Source: Astropecten irregularis (lineage: Eukaryota > Echinodermata > Asteroidea > Paxillosida > Astropectinidae). From it: 64,000 bases of DNA. The DNA is taken from positions 8,246,001 to 8,310,000 of the forward strand of contig OZ020254.1 in the NCBI GenBank assembly GCA_963971285.1, written 5' to 3'. Below are positions 12,701 to 24,963 of this stretch, in pieces. The notes under the pieces were generated by a model. It was not told the origin of the DNA. It searched no databases and saw nothing but the letters and a program-made list of their open reading frames with translations. The translations under genes were made by a program, and so were the position numbers. Each line of letters opens with the position of its first letter. Positions within the stretch are counted from its first letter, which is position 1.

Positions 12701-15598
12701 GAAATCCAAGTATAGCACCACACGCTATGCGACAAAACGGCAGGGCAGGCGGCAAAAAAAAACCCTGCACTTAGACTAGGAGACACTTTTTTCTGCTAGA
12801 GTTTGACATTTCTCCCTCAATACTGAGGCAATCGAGCTGAAACTTGCACGAAATGTAGCCCCAGATGTACTCTACAGGAAAGTATGAGCTGTGCCAAATT
12901 CCAAAGTCATGTTCATGGCCGAAAATCCAAGTATAGCACCACACGCTATGCGACAAAACGGCAGAGCAGTCGGCAGAAAAACTGCACTTAGACTATGAGA
13001 CACTTTTTTCTGCTAGACTTTGAAATTTCTCCCTCAATACTTAGGCAATGGAGCTGAAACTTGCACGAAATGTAGCCCCATATGTACTCTACAGGAAAGT
13101 ATGAGCAGTGCCAAATTCCAAAGTCATGTTCATGGCCGGAAATCCAAGTATAGCACCACACGCTATGCGACAAAACGGCAGAGCAGTCGGCAGAAAAACT
13201 GCACTTAGACTATGAGACACTTTTTTCTGCTAGACTTTGAAATTTCTCCCTCAATACTTAGGCAATGGAGCTGAAACTTGCACGAAATGTAGCCCCTGAT
13301 GTTCTCTACAGGAAAGTATGAGCTGTGCCAAATTCCAAAGTCATGTTCATGGCCGGAAATCCAAGTATAGCACCACACGCTATGCGACAAACGGCAGAGC
13401 AGGCGGCAAAAAAACTGCGCTTATACTAGGAGACACTTTTTTCTGCTAGAGTTTGACATTTCTCCCTCAATACTGAGGCAATCGAGCTGAAACTTGCACG
13501 AAATGTAGCCCCAGATGTACTCTACAGGAAAGTATGAGCAGTGCCAAATTCCAAAGTCATGTTCATGGCCGAAAATCCAAGTATAGCACCACACGCTATG
13601 CGACAAAACGGCAGAGCACCCGGCAAAAAAAACCCTGCACTTAGACTATGAGACACTTTTTTCTGTTAGAGTTTGAAATTTCTCCCTCTATACTTAGGCA
13701 ATCGAGCTGAAACTTGCACGAAATGTAGCCCCAGATGTTCTCTACAGGAAGGTATGAGCTGTGCCAAATTCCAAAGTCATGTTCATGGCCGAAAATCTAA
13801 GTATAGCACCACACGCTATGCGACAAACGGCAGAGCAGGCGGCAAAAAAACTGCGCTTAGACTAGGAAACACTTTTTTCTGCTAGAGTTTTACATTTTTC
13901 CCTCAATACTGAGGCAATCGAGCTGAAACTTGCACAAAATGTAGCCCCAGATGTACTCTACAGGAAAGTATGAGCAGTGCCAAATTCCAAATTCATGTTC
14001 ATGGCCGAAAATCCAAGTATAGCACCACACGCTATGCGACAAAACGGCAGAGCACGCGGCCAAAAAAAACCTGCACTTAGACTATGAGACACTTTTTTCT
14101 GTTAGAGTTTGAAATTTCTCCCTCAATACTTAGGCAATCGAGCTGAAACTTGCACGAAATGTAGCCCCAGATGTACTCTACAGGAAGGTATGAGCTGTGC
14201 CAAATTCCAAAGTCATGTTCATGGCCGAAAATCCAAGTATAGCACCACACGCTATGCGACAAACGGCAGGGCAGGCGGCAAAAAAACTGCGCTTAGACTA
14301 GGAGACACTTTTTTCTGCTAGAGTTTGAAATTTCTCCCTCAATACTGAGGCAATCGAGCTGAAACTTGCAAGAAATGTAGCCCCAGATGTACTCTACAGG
14401 AAAGTATGAGCAGTGCCAAATTCCAAAGTCATGTTCATGGCCGGAAATCCAAGTATAGCACCACACGCTATGCGACAAAACGGCAGAGCAGGCGGCAAAA
14501 AAACTGCGCTTAGACTAGGAGACACTTTTTTCTGCTAGAGTTTGACATTTCTCCCTCAATACTGAGGCAATCGAGCTGAAACTTGCACGAAATGTAGCCC
14601 CAGATGTACTCTACAGGAAAGTATGAGCAGTACCAAATTCCAAAGTCATGTTCATGGCCGAAAATCCAAGTATAGCACCACACGCTATGCGACAAAACGG
14701 CAGAGCACCCGGGAAAAAAAACCCTGCACTTAGACTATGAGACACTTTTTTCTGTTAGAGTTTGAAATTTCTCCCTCTATACTTAGGCAATCGAGCTGAA
14801 ACTTGCACGAAATGTAGCCCTAGATGTTCTCTACAGGAAAATATGAGCTGTTCCAAATTCCAAAGTCATGTTCATGGCCGAAAATCCAAGTATAGCACCA
14901 CACGCTATGCGACAAAACGGCAGAGAAGGTGGCAAAAAAACTGCGCTTAGACTAGGAGACACTTTTTTCTGCTAGAGTTTGAAATTTCTCCCTCAATACA
15001 GAGGCAATCGAGCTGAAACTTGCACGAAATGTAGCCCCAGATGTTCTCTACAGGAAAGTATGAGCTGTGCCAAATTCCAAAGTCATGTTCATGGCCGAAA
15101 ATCCAAGTATAGCACCACACGCTATGCGACAAAAGGAAGGGCAGGCGGCAAAAAAACTGCGCTTAGACTAGGAGACACTTTTTTCTGCTAGAGTTTGAAA
15201 TTTCTCCCTCAATACTGAGGCAATCGAGCTGAAACTTGCACGAAATATAGCCCCAGATGTACTCTAAATGAAAGTATGAGCTGTGCCAAATTCCAAAGTC
15301 ATGATCATGGCCGAAAATCCAAGTATAGCACCACACGCTATGCGACAAAACGGCAGAGCACGCGGCAAAAAAACCCCTGCACTTAGACTAGGAGACACTT
15401 TTTTCTGCTAGAGTTTTACATTTTTCCCTCAATACAGAGGCAATCGAGCTGAAACTTGCACGAAATGTAGCCCCAGATGTTCTCTACAGGAAAGTATGAG
15501 CTGTGCCAAATTCCAAAGTCATGTTCATGGCCGAAAATCCAAGTATAGCACCACACGCTATGTGACAAACGGCAGGGCAGGCGGCAAAAAAACTGCGC
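9773..15598. repeat. Mosaic block between two HOR regions
   Basis: No single period covers this stretch. Pieces match elsewhere at different offsets: units 9294, 9510 and 9731 match 12334, 12550 and 12771 (offset 3040), while 10164-11036 matches 14510-15382 (offset 4346). The 4346-bp pair shares private features such as the aaaatatgagctgttcc form and the agagaaggtggc tail. Units 11678 and 11898 are near-identical neighbours. The first 206-bp variant (unit 11472) lies here. Units 11037 and 15163 carry the ctctaaatgaaag form that is rare here but common beyond 28.8 kb. The block reads as a junction zone assembled from both flanks. Confidence 0.75.
11472..11677 (+). repeat. 206-bp variant monomer, occurrence 1
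   Basis: Between caaatt and tccaag this unit has 11 bases (gtgtctcatag) in place of the usual 25, making it 14 bp shorter than the 220-bp form. The bases 11602-11614 read gtgtctcatagtc, the exact reverse complement of gactatgagacac, which is positions 4-16 of the normal unit. It is isolated in the mosaic block and follows a cagagg unit with a tatgtgac change. It also has a private tctccatcaatac change. Confidence 0.9.
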
Positions 15599-15804
15599 TT
15601 AGACTAGGAGACACTTTTTTCTGCTAGAGTTTGAAATTTCTCCCTCAATACTTAGGCAATCGAGCTGAAACTTGCACGAAATGTAGCCCCAGATGTTCTC
15701 TACAGGAAAGTATGAGCTGTGTCAAATTGTGTCTCATAGTCCAAGTATAGCACCACACGCTATGCGACAAAACGGCAGAGCACGGGGCAAAAAAAACCCT
15801 GCAC
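15599..15804 (+). repeat. 206-bp variant monomer, occurrence 2 (head of HOR-A copy 1)
   Basis: The inverted 13-mer is at 15729-15741. The preceding unit (15383) is the cagagg/tatgtgac type, as at occurrence 1, but with a gttttacattttt 5' part, so it is itself a hybrid. Confidence 0.9.
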
Positions 15805-17980
15805 TTAGACTATGAGACACTTTTTTCTGTTAGAGTTTGAAATTTCTCCCTCAATACTGAGGCAATCGAGCTGAAACTTGCACAAAATGTAGCCCCAGAT
15901 GTACTCTACAGGAAAGTATGAGCAGTGCCAAATTCCAAAGTCATGTTCATGGCCGAAAATCCAAGTATAGCACCACACGCTATGCGACAAAACGGCAGAG
16001 CACGCGGCCAAAAAAAACCTGCACTTAGACTATGAGACACTTTTTTCTGTAAGAGTTTGAAATTTCTCCCTCAATACTGAGGCAATCGAGCTGAAACTTG
16101 CACGAAATGTAGTCCCAGATGTACTCTACAGGAAAGTATGAGCAGTGCCAAATTCCAAAGTCATGTTCATGGCCGGAAATCCAAGTATAGCACCACACGC
16201 TATGCGACAAAACGGCAGAGCATGCGGCAAAAAAAAACCTGCACTTAGACTATGAGACACTTTTTTCTGTTAGAGTTTGAAATTTCTCCCTCAATACTTA
16301 GGCAATCGAGCTGAAACTTGCACGAAATGTAGCCCCAGATGTTCTCTACAGGAAGGTATGAGCTGTGCCAAATTCCAAAGTCATGTTCATGGCCGAAAAT
16401 CCAAGTATAGCACCACACGCTATGCGACAAACGGCAGGGCAGGCGGCAAAAAAACTGCGCTTAGACTATGAGACACTTTTTTCTGCTAGAGTTTGAAATT
16501 TCTCCCTCAATACTTAGGCAATCGAGCTGAAACTTGCACGAAATGTAGCCCCAGATGTTCTCTACAGGAAAGTATGAGCTGTGCCAAATTCCAAAGTCAT
16601 GTTCATGGCCGAAAATCCAAGTATAGCACCACACGCTATGTGACAAACGGCAGGGCAGGCGGCAAAAAAATGGGCGCTTAGACTAGGAGACACTTTTTTC
16701 TGCTAGAGTTTGAAATTTCTCCCTCAATACTGAGGCAATCGAGCTGAAACTTGCACGAAATGTAGCCCCAGATGTACTCTACAGGAAAGTATGAGCTGTG
16801 CCAAATTCCAAAGTCATGTTCATGGCCGAAAATCCAAGTATAGCACCACACGCTATGCGACAAAACGGCAGAGCAGTCGGCAAAAAAACTGCGCTTAGAC
16901 TAGGAGACACTTTTTTCTGCTAGAGTTTGAAATTTCTCCCTCAATACTTAGGCAATCGAGCTGAAACTTGCACGAAATGTAGCCCCAGATGTTCTCTACA
17001 GGAAAGTATGAGCTGTGCCAAATTCCAAAGTCATGTTCATGGCCGAAAATCCAAGTATAGCACCACACGCTATGCGACAAAAGGCAGGGCAGGCGGCAAA
17101 AAAACTGCGCTTAGACTAGGAGACACTTTTTTCTGCTAGAGTTTGAAATTTCTCCCTCAATACTGAGGCAATCGAGCTGAAACTTGCACGAAATGTAGCC
17201 CCAGATGTACTCTACAGGAAAGTATGAGCTGTGCCAAATTCCAAAGTCATGTTCATGGCCGAAAATCCAAGTATAGCACCACACGCTATGCGACAAAAGG
17301 CAGGGCAGGCGGCAAAAAAACTGCGCTTAGACTAGGAGACACTTTTTTCTGCTAGAGTTTGAAATTTCTCCCTCAATACTGAGGCAATCGAGCTGAAACT
17401 TGCACGAAATGTAGCCCCAGATGTAGTCTACAGGAAAGTATGAGCAGTGCCAAATTCCAAAGTCATGTTCATGGCCGAAAATCCAAGTATAGCACCACAC
17501 GCTATGCGACAAAACGGCAGAGCACGCGGCAAAAAAAAACCCTGCACTTAGACTATGAGACACTTTTTTCTGCTAGAGTTTGAAATTTCTCCCTCAATAC
17601 TGAGGCAATCGAGCTGAAACTTGCACGAAATATAGCCCCAGATGTACTCTACAGGAAAGTATGAGCAGTGCCAAATTCCAAAGTCATGTTCATGGCCGAA
17701 AATCCAAGTATAGCACCACACGCTATGCGACAAAACGGCAGAGCAGTCGGCAGAAAAACTGCACTTAGACTATGAGACACTTTTTTCTGCTAGACTTTGA
17801 AATTTCTCCCTCAATACTTAGGCAATGGAGCTGAAACTTGCACGAAATGTAGCCCCTGATGTTCTCTACAGGAAAGTATGAGCTGTGCCAAATTCCAAAG
17901 TCATGTTCATGGCCGGAAATCCAAGTATAGCACCACACGCTATGCGACAAACGGCAGAGCAGGCGGCAAAAAAACTGCGC
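15599..17980. repeat. HOR-A copy 1 (11 monomers, 2382 bp)
   Basis: Unit starts are 15599 (206-bp head), 15805, 16025, 16245, 16461, 16678, 16895, 17111, 17327, 17548 and 17765. Diagnostic marks in order are the inverted insert in the head; ctgtaagag at about 16049 in the third unit; the tatgtgac change and the tail with aaatgggcgc in the 16461 unit; gatgtagtc in the 17327 unit; cgaaatatagcc in the 17548 unit; and ctagacttt with the caatggagc change in the 17765 unit. Copy 4 carries the same series at a constant offset of 6926 bp. Confidence 0.9.
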
Positions 17981-18186
17981 TTAGACTAGGAGACACTTTT
18001 TTCTGCTAGAGTTTGAAATTTCTCCCTCAATACTTAGGCAATCGAGCTGAAACTTGCACGAAATGTAGCCCCAGATGTTCTCTACAGGAAAGTATGAGCT
18101 GTGTCAAATTGTGTCTCATAGTCCAAGTATAGCACCACACGCTATGCGACAAAACGGCAGAGCACGGGGCAAAAAAAACCCTGCAC
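17981..18186 (+). repeat. 206-bp variant monomer, occurrence 3 (head of HOR-A copy 2)
   Basis: The inverted 13-mer is at 18111-18123. It is preceded by the ctagacttt/caatggagc unit, which is the HOR-A junction rather than the cagagg context of occurrences 1 and 2. Confidence 0.9.
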
Positions 18187-20363
18187 TTAGACTATGAGAC
18201 ACTTTTTTCTGTTAGAGTTTGAAATTTCTCCCTCAATACTGAGGCAATCGAGCTGAAACTTGCACAAAATGTAGCCCCAGATGTACTCTACAGGAAAGTA
18301 TGAGCAGTGCCAAATTCCAAAGTCATGTTCATGGCCGGAAATCCAAGTATAGCACCACACGCTATGCGACAAAACGGCAGAGCATGCGGCAAAAAAAAAC
18401 CTGCACTTAGACTATGAGACACTTTTTTCTGTTAGAGTTTGAAATTTCTCCCTCAATACTTAGGCAATCGAGCTGAAACTTGCACGAAATGTAGCCCCAG
18501 ATGTTCTCTACAGGAAGGTATGAGCTGTGCCAAATTCCAAAGTCATGTTCATGGCCGAAAATCCAAGTATAGCACCACACGCTATGCGACAAACGGCAGG
18601 GCAGGCGGCAAAAAAACTGCGCTTAGACTATGAGACACTTTTTTCTGCTAGAGTTTGAAATTTCTCCCTCAATACTTAGGCAATCGAGCTGAAACTTGCA
18701 CGAAATGTAGCCCCAGATGTTCTCTACAGGAAAGTATGAGCTGTGCCAAATTCCAAAGTCATGTTCATGGCCGAAAATCCAAGTATAGCACCACACGCTA
18801 TGTGACAAACGGCAGGGCAGGCGGCAAAAAAATGGGCGCTTAGACTAGGAGACACTTTTTTCTGCTAGAGTTTGAAATTTCTCCCTCAATACTGAGGCAA
18901 TCGAGCTGAAACTTGCACGAAATGTAGCCCCAGATGTACTCTACAGGAAAGTATGAGCTGTGCCAAATTCCAAAGTCATGTTCATGGCCGAAAATCCAAG
19001 TATAGCACCACACGCTATGCGACAAAACGGCAGAGCAGTCGGCAAAAAAACTGCGCTTAGACTAGGAGACACTTTTTTCTGCTAGAGTTTGAAATTTCTC
19101 CCTCAATACTTAGGCAATCGAGCTGAAACTTGCACGAAATGTAGCCCCAGATGTTCTCTACAGGAAAGTATGAGCTGTGCCAAATTCCAAAGTCATGTTC
19201 ATGGCCGAAAATCCAAGTATAGCACCACACGCTATGCGACAAAAGGCAGGGCAGGCGGCAAAAAAACTGCGCTTAGACTAGGAGACACTTTTTTCTGCTA
19301 GAGTTTGAAATTTCTCCCTCAATACTGAGGCAATCGAGCTGAAACTTGCACGAAATGTAGCCCCAGATGTACTCTACAGGAAAGTATGAGCTGTGCCAAA
19401 TTCCAAAGTCATGTTCATGGCCGAAAATCCAAGTATAGCACCACACGCTATGCGACAAAAGGCAGGGCAGGCGGCAAAAAAACTGCGCTTAGACTAGGAG
19501 ACACTTTTTTCTGCTAGAGTTTGAAATTTCTCCCTCAATACTGAGGCAATCGAGCTGAAACTTGCACGAAATGTAGCCCCAGATGTAGTCTACAGGAAAG
19601 TATGAGCAGTGCCAAATTCCAAAGTCATGTTCATGGCCGAAAATCCAAGTATAGCACCACACGCTATGCGACAAAACGGCAGAGCACGCGGCAAAAAAAA
19701 ACCCTGCACTTAGACTATGAGACACTTTTTTCTGCTAGAGTTTGAAATTTCTCCCTCAATACTGAGGCAATCGAGCTGAAACTTGCACGAAATATAGCCC
19801 CAGATGTACTCTACAGGAAAGTATGAGCAGTGCCAAATTCCAAAGTCATGTTCATGGCCGAAAATCCAAGTATAGCACCACACGCTATGCGACAAAACGG
19901 CAGAGCACGCGGCAAAAAAAAACCCTGCACTTAGACTATGAGACACTTTTTTCTGCTAGAGTTTGAAATTTCTCCCTCAATACTGAGGCAATCGAGCTGA
20001 AACTTGCACGAAATATAGCCCCAGATGTACTCTACAGGAAAGTATGAGCAGTGCCAAATTCCAAAGTCATGTTCATGGCCGAAAATCCAAGTATAGCACC
20101 ACACGCTATGCGACAAAACGGCAGAGCAGTCGGCAGAAAAACTGCACTTAGACTATGAGACACTTTTTTCTGCTAGACTTTGAAATTTCTCCCTCAATAC
20201 TTAGGCAATGGAGCTGAAACTTGCACGAAATGTAGCCCCTGATGTTCTCTACAGGAAAGTATGAGCTGTGCCAAATTCCAAAGTCATGTTCATGGCCGGA
20301 AATCCAAGTATAGCACCACACGCTATGCGACAAACGGCAGAGCAGGCGGCAAAAAAACTGCGC
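17981..20363. repeat. HOR-A copy 2 (11 monomers, 2383 bp) with one fusion and one extra unit
   Basis: Relative to copy 1, the second and third units are fused. The unit at 18187 begins like the 15805 unit (cacaaaatgtag, no ctgtaagag) and ends like the 16025 unit (ggccggaaatcc, gcatgcggc), which removes one monomer. Near the other end, units 19710 and 19931 are a near-identical pair where copy 1 has one, which restores the count to 11. The total length is therefore close to copy 1 although the composition differs. Confidence 0.88.
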
Positions 20364-20569
20364 TTAGACTAGGAGACACTTTTTTCTGCTAGAGTTTGAA
20401 ATTTCTCCCTCAATACTTAGGCAATCGAGCTGAAACTTGCACGAAATGTAGCCCCAGATGTTCTCTACAGGAAAGTATGAGCTGTGTCAAATTGTGTCTC
20501 ATAGTCCAAGTATAGCACCACACGCTATGCGACAAAACGGCAGAGCACGGGGCAAAAAAAACCCTGCAC
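20364..20569 (+). repeat. 206-bp variant monomer, occurrence 4 (head of HOR-A copy 3)
   Basis: The inverted 13-mer is at 20494-20506. The context is identical to occurrence 3. Confidence 0.9.
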
Positions 20570-22524
20570 TTAGACTATGAGACACTTTTTTCTGTTAGAG
20601 TTTGAAATTTCTCCCTCAATACTGAGGCAATCGAGCTGAAACTTGCACAAAATGTAGCCCCAGATGTACTCTACAGGAAAGTATGAGCAGTGCCAAATTC
20701 CAAAGTCATGTTCATGGCCGGAAATCCAAGTATAGCACCACACGCTATGCGACAAAACGGCAGAGCATGCGGCAAAAAAAAACCTGCACTTAGACTATGA
20801 GACACTTTTTTCTGTTAGAGTTTGAAATTTCTCCCTCAATACTTAGGCAATCGAGCTGAAACTTGCACGAAATGTAGCCCCAGATGTTCTCTACAGGAAG
20901 GTATGAGCTGTGCCAAATTCCAAAGTCATGTTCATGGCCGAAAATCCAAGTATAGCACCACACGCTATGCGACAAACGGCAGGGCAGGCGGCAAAAAAAC
21001 TGCGCTTAGACTATGAGACACTTTTTTCTGCTAGAGTTTGAAATTTCTCCCTCAATACTTAGGCAATCGAGCTGAAACTTGCACGAAATGTAGCCCCAGA
21101 TGTTCTCTACAGGAAAGTATGAGCTGTGCCAAATTCCAAAGTCATGTTCATGGCCGAAAATCCAAGTATAGCACCACACGCTATGTGACAAACGGCAGGG
21201 CAGGCGGCAAAAAAATGGGCGCTTAGACTAGGAGACACTTTTTTCTGCTAGAGTTTGAAATTTCTCCCTCAATACTGAGGCAATCGAGCTGAAACTTGCA
21301 CGAAATGTAGCCCCAGATGTACTCTACAGGAAAGTATGAGCTGTGCCAAATTCCAAAGTCATGTTCATGGCCGAAAATCCAAGTATAGCACCACACGCTA
21401 TGCGACAAAACGGCAGAGCAGTCGGCAAAAAAACTGCGCTTAGACTAGGAGACACTTTTTTCTGCTAGAGTTTGAAATTTCTCCCTCAATACTTAGGCAA
21501 TCGAGCTGAAACTTGCACGAAATGTAGCCCCAGATGTTCTCTACAGGAAAGTATGAGCTGTGCCAAATTCCAAAGTCATGTTCATGGCCGAAAATCCAAG
21601 TATAGCACCACACGCTATGCGACAAAAGGCAGGGCAGGCGGCAAAAAAACTGCGCTTAGACTAGGAGACACTTTTTTCTGCTAGAGTTTGAAATTTCTCC
21701 CTTAATACTGAGGCAATCGAGCTGAAACTTGCACGAAATGTAGCCCCAGATGTACTCTACAGGAAAGTATGAGCTGTGCCAAATTCCAAAGTCATGTTCA
21801 TGGCCGAAAATCCAAGTATAGCACCACACGCTATGCGACAAAAGGCAGGGCAGGCGGCAAAAAAACTGCGCTTAGACTAGGAGACACTTTTTTCTGCTAG
21901 AGTTTGAAATTTCTCCCTCAATACTGAGGCAATCGAGCTGAAACTTGCACGAAATGTAGCCCCAGATGTAGTCTACAGGAAAGTATGAGCAGTGCCAAAT
22001 TCCAAAGTCATGTTCATGGCCGAAAATCCAAGTATAGCACCACACGCTATGCGACAAAACGGCAGAGCACGCGGCAAAAAAAAACCCTGCACTTAGACTA
22101 TGAGACACTTTTTTCTGCTAGAGTTTGAAATTTCTCCCTCAATACTGAGGCAATCGAGCTGAAACTTGCACGAAATATAGCCCCAGATGTACTCTACAGG
22201 AAAGTATGAGCAGTGCCAAATTCCAAAGTCATGTTCATGGCCGAAAATCCAAGTATAGCACCACACGCTATGCGACAAAACGGCAGAGCAGTCGGCAGAA
22301 AAACTGCACTTAGACTATGAGACACTTTTTCTGCTAGACTTTGAAATTTCTCCCTCAATACTTAGGCAATGGAGCTGAAACTTGCACGAAATGTAGCCCC
22401 TGATGTTCTCTACAGGAAAGTATGAGCTGTGCCAAATTCCAAAGTCATGTTCATGGCCGGAAATCCAAGTATAGCACCACACGCTATGCGACAAACGGCA
22501 GAGCAGGCGGCAAAAAAACTGCGC
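20364..22524. repeat. HOR-A copy 3 (10 monomers, 2161 bp)
   Basis: This copy shares the fused second unit of copy 2 (at 20570) but lacks the doubled unit near its end, so it has 10 monomers. Its last unit (22310) is 215 bp because the T6 run is reduced to T5 near 22325. It also has a private change, tcccttaatactg near 21700, where most units have tccctcaatactg. Copies 2 and 3 probably arose from one another after the fusion event. Confidence 0.88.
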
Positions 22525-22730
22525 TTAGACTAGGAGACACTTTTTTCTGCTAGAGTTTGAAATTTCTCCCTCAATACTTAGGCAATCGAGCTGAAACTTG
22601 CACGAAATGTAGCCCCAGATGTTCTCTACAGGAAAGTATGAGCTGTGTCAAATTGTGTCTCATAGTCCAAGTATAGCACCACACGCTATGCGACAAAACG
22701 GCAGAGCACGGGGCAAAAAAAACCCTGCAC
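22525..22730 (+). repeat. 206-bp variant monomer, occurrence 5 (head of HOR-A copy 4)
   Basis: The inverted 13-mer is at 22655-22667. It is followed by the unfused pair of units (22731, 22951), as in copy 1. Confidence 0.9.
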
Positions 22731-24906
22731 TTAGACTATGAGACACTTTTTTCTGTTAGAGTTTGAAATTTCTCCCTCAATACTGAGGCAATCGAGCTGA
22801 AACTTGCACAAAATGTAGCCCCAGATGTACTCTACAGGAAAGTATGAGCAGTGCCAAATTCCAAAGTCATGTTCATGGCCGAAAATCCAAGTATAGCACC
22901 ACACGCTATGCGACAAAACGGCAGAGCACGCGGCCAAAAAAAACCTGCACTTAGACTATGAGACACTTTTTTCTGTAAGAGTTTGAAATTTCTCCCTCAA
23001 TACTGAGGCAATCGAGCTGAAACTTGCACGAAATGTAGTCCCAGATGTACTCTACAGGAAAGTATGAGCAGTGCCAAATTCCAAAGTCATGTTCATGGCC
23101 GGAAATCCAAGTATAGCACCACACGCTATGCGACAAAACGGCAGAGCATGCGGCAAAAAAAAACCTGCACTTAGACTATGAGACACTTTTTTCTGTTAGA
23201 GTTTGAAATTTCTCCCTCAATACTTAGGTAATCGAGCTGAAACTTGCACGAAATGTAGCCCCAGATGTTCTCTACAGGAAGGTATGAGCTGTGCCAAATT
23301 CCAAAGTCATGTTCATGGCCGAAAATCCAAGTATAGCACCACACGCTATGCGACAAACGGCAGGGCAGGCGGCAAAAAAACTGCGCTTAGACTATGAGAC
23401 ACTTTTTTCTGCTAGAGTTTGAAATTTCTCCCTCAATACTTAGGCAATCGAGCTGAAACTTGCACGAAATGTAGCCCCAGATGTTCTCTACAGGAAAGTA
23501 TGAGCTGTGCCAAATTCCAAAGTCATGTTCATGGCCGAAAATCCAAGTATAGCACCACACGCTATGTGACAAACGGCAGGGCAGGCGGCAAAAAAATGGG
23601 CGCTTAGACTAGGAGACACTTTTTTCTGCTAGAGTTTGAAATTTCTCCCTCAATACTGAGGCAATCGAGCTGAAACTTGCACGAAATGTAGCCCCAGATG
23701 TACTCTACAGGAAAGTATGAGCTGTGCCAAATTCCAAAGTCATGTTCATGGCCGAAAATCCAAGTATAGCACCACACGCTATGCGACAAAACGGCAGAGC
23801 AGTCGGCAAAAAAACTGCGCTTAGACTAGGAGACACTTTTTTCTGCTAGAGTTTGAAATTTCTCCCTCAATACTTAGGCAATCGAGCTGAAACTTGCACG
23901 AAATGTAGCCCCAGATGTTCTCTACAGGAAAGTATGAGCTGTGCCAAATTCCAAAGTCATGTTCATGGCCGAAAATCCAAGTATAGCACCACACGCTATG
24001 CGACAAAAGGCAGGGCAGGCGGCAAAAAAACTGCGCTTAGACTAGGAGACACTTTTTTCTGCTAGAGTTTGAAATTTCTCCCTCAATACTGAGGCAATCG
24101 AGCTGAAACTTGCACGAAATGTAGCCCCAGATGTACTCTACAGGAAAGTATGAGCTGTGCCAAATTCCAAAGTCATGTTCATGGCCGAAAATCCAAGTAT
24201 AGCACCACACGCTATGCGACAAAAGGCAGGGCAGGCGGCAAAAAAACTGCGCTTAGACTAGGAGACACTTTTTTCTGCTAGAGTTTGAAATTTCTCCCTC
24301 AATACTGAGGCAATCGAGCTGAAACTTGCACGAAATGTAGCCCCAGATGTAGTCTACAGGAAAGTATGAGCAGTGCCAAATTCCAAAGTCATGTTCACGG
24401 CCGAAAATCCAAGTATAGCACCACACGTTATGCGACAAAACGGCAGAGCACGCGGCAAAAAAAAACCCTGCACTTAGACTATGAGACACTTTTTTCTGCT
24501 AGAGTTTGAAATTTCTCCCTCAATACTGAGGCAATCGAGCTGAAACTTGCACGAAATATAGCCCCAGATGTACTCTACAGGAAAGTATGAGCAGTGCCAA
24601 ATTCCAAAGTCATGTTCATGGCCGAAAATCCAAGTATAGCACCACACGCTATGCGACAAAACGGCAGAGCAGTCGGCAGAAAAACTGCACTTAGACTATG
24701 AGACACTTTTTTCTGCTAGACTTTGAAATTTCTCCCTCAATACTTAGGCAATGGAGCTGAAACTTGCACGAAATGTAGCCCCTGATGTTCTCTACAGGAA
24801 AGTATGAGCTGTGCCAAATTCCAAAGTCATGTTCATGGCCGGAAATCCAAGTATAGCACCACACGCTATGCGACAAACGGCAGAGCAGGCGGCAAAAAAA
24901 CTGCGC
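22525..24906. repeat. HOR-A copy 4 (11 monomers, 2382 bp)
   Basis: This copy has the unfused arrangement of copy 1, including the ctgtaagag mark near 22976. It adds private changes: cttaggtaatcg near 23228 and, in the unit at 24253, gttcacggcc plus cacacgttatgc. The last two are inherited by the unit at 25773, so this copy is the parent of the 1520-bp duplication to the right. After 24906 the next unit is not a 206-bp head, so the HOR-A series stops here. Confidence 0.88.
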
Positions 24907-24963
24907 TTAGACTAGGAGACACTTTTTTCTGCTAGAGTTTGACATTTCTCCCTCAATACTGAG

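Noticed and set aside
22310-22524. T5 instead of T6 near 22325 as a functional change
   Set aside because: A one-base homopolymer loss in one unit is within ordinary slippage or sequencing error.
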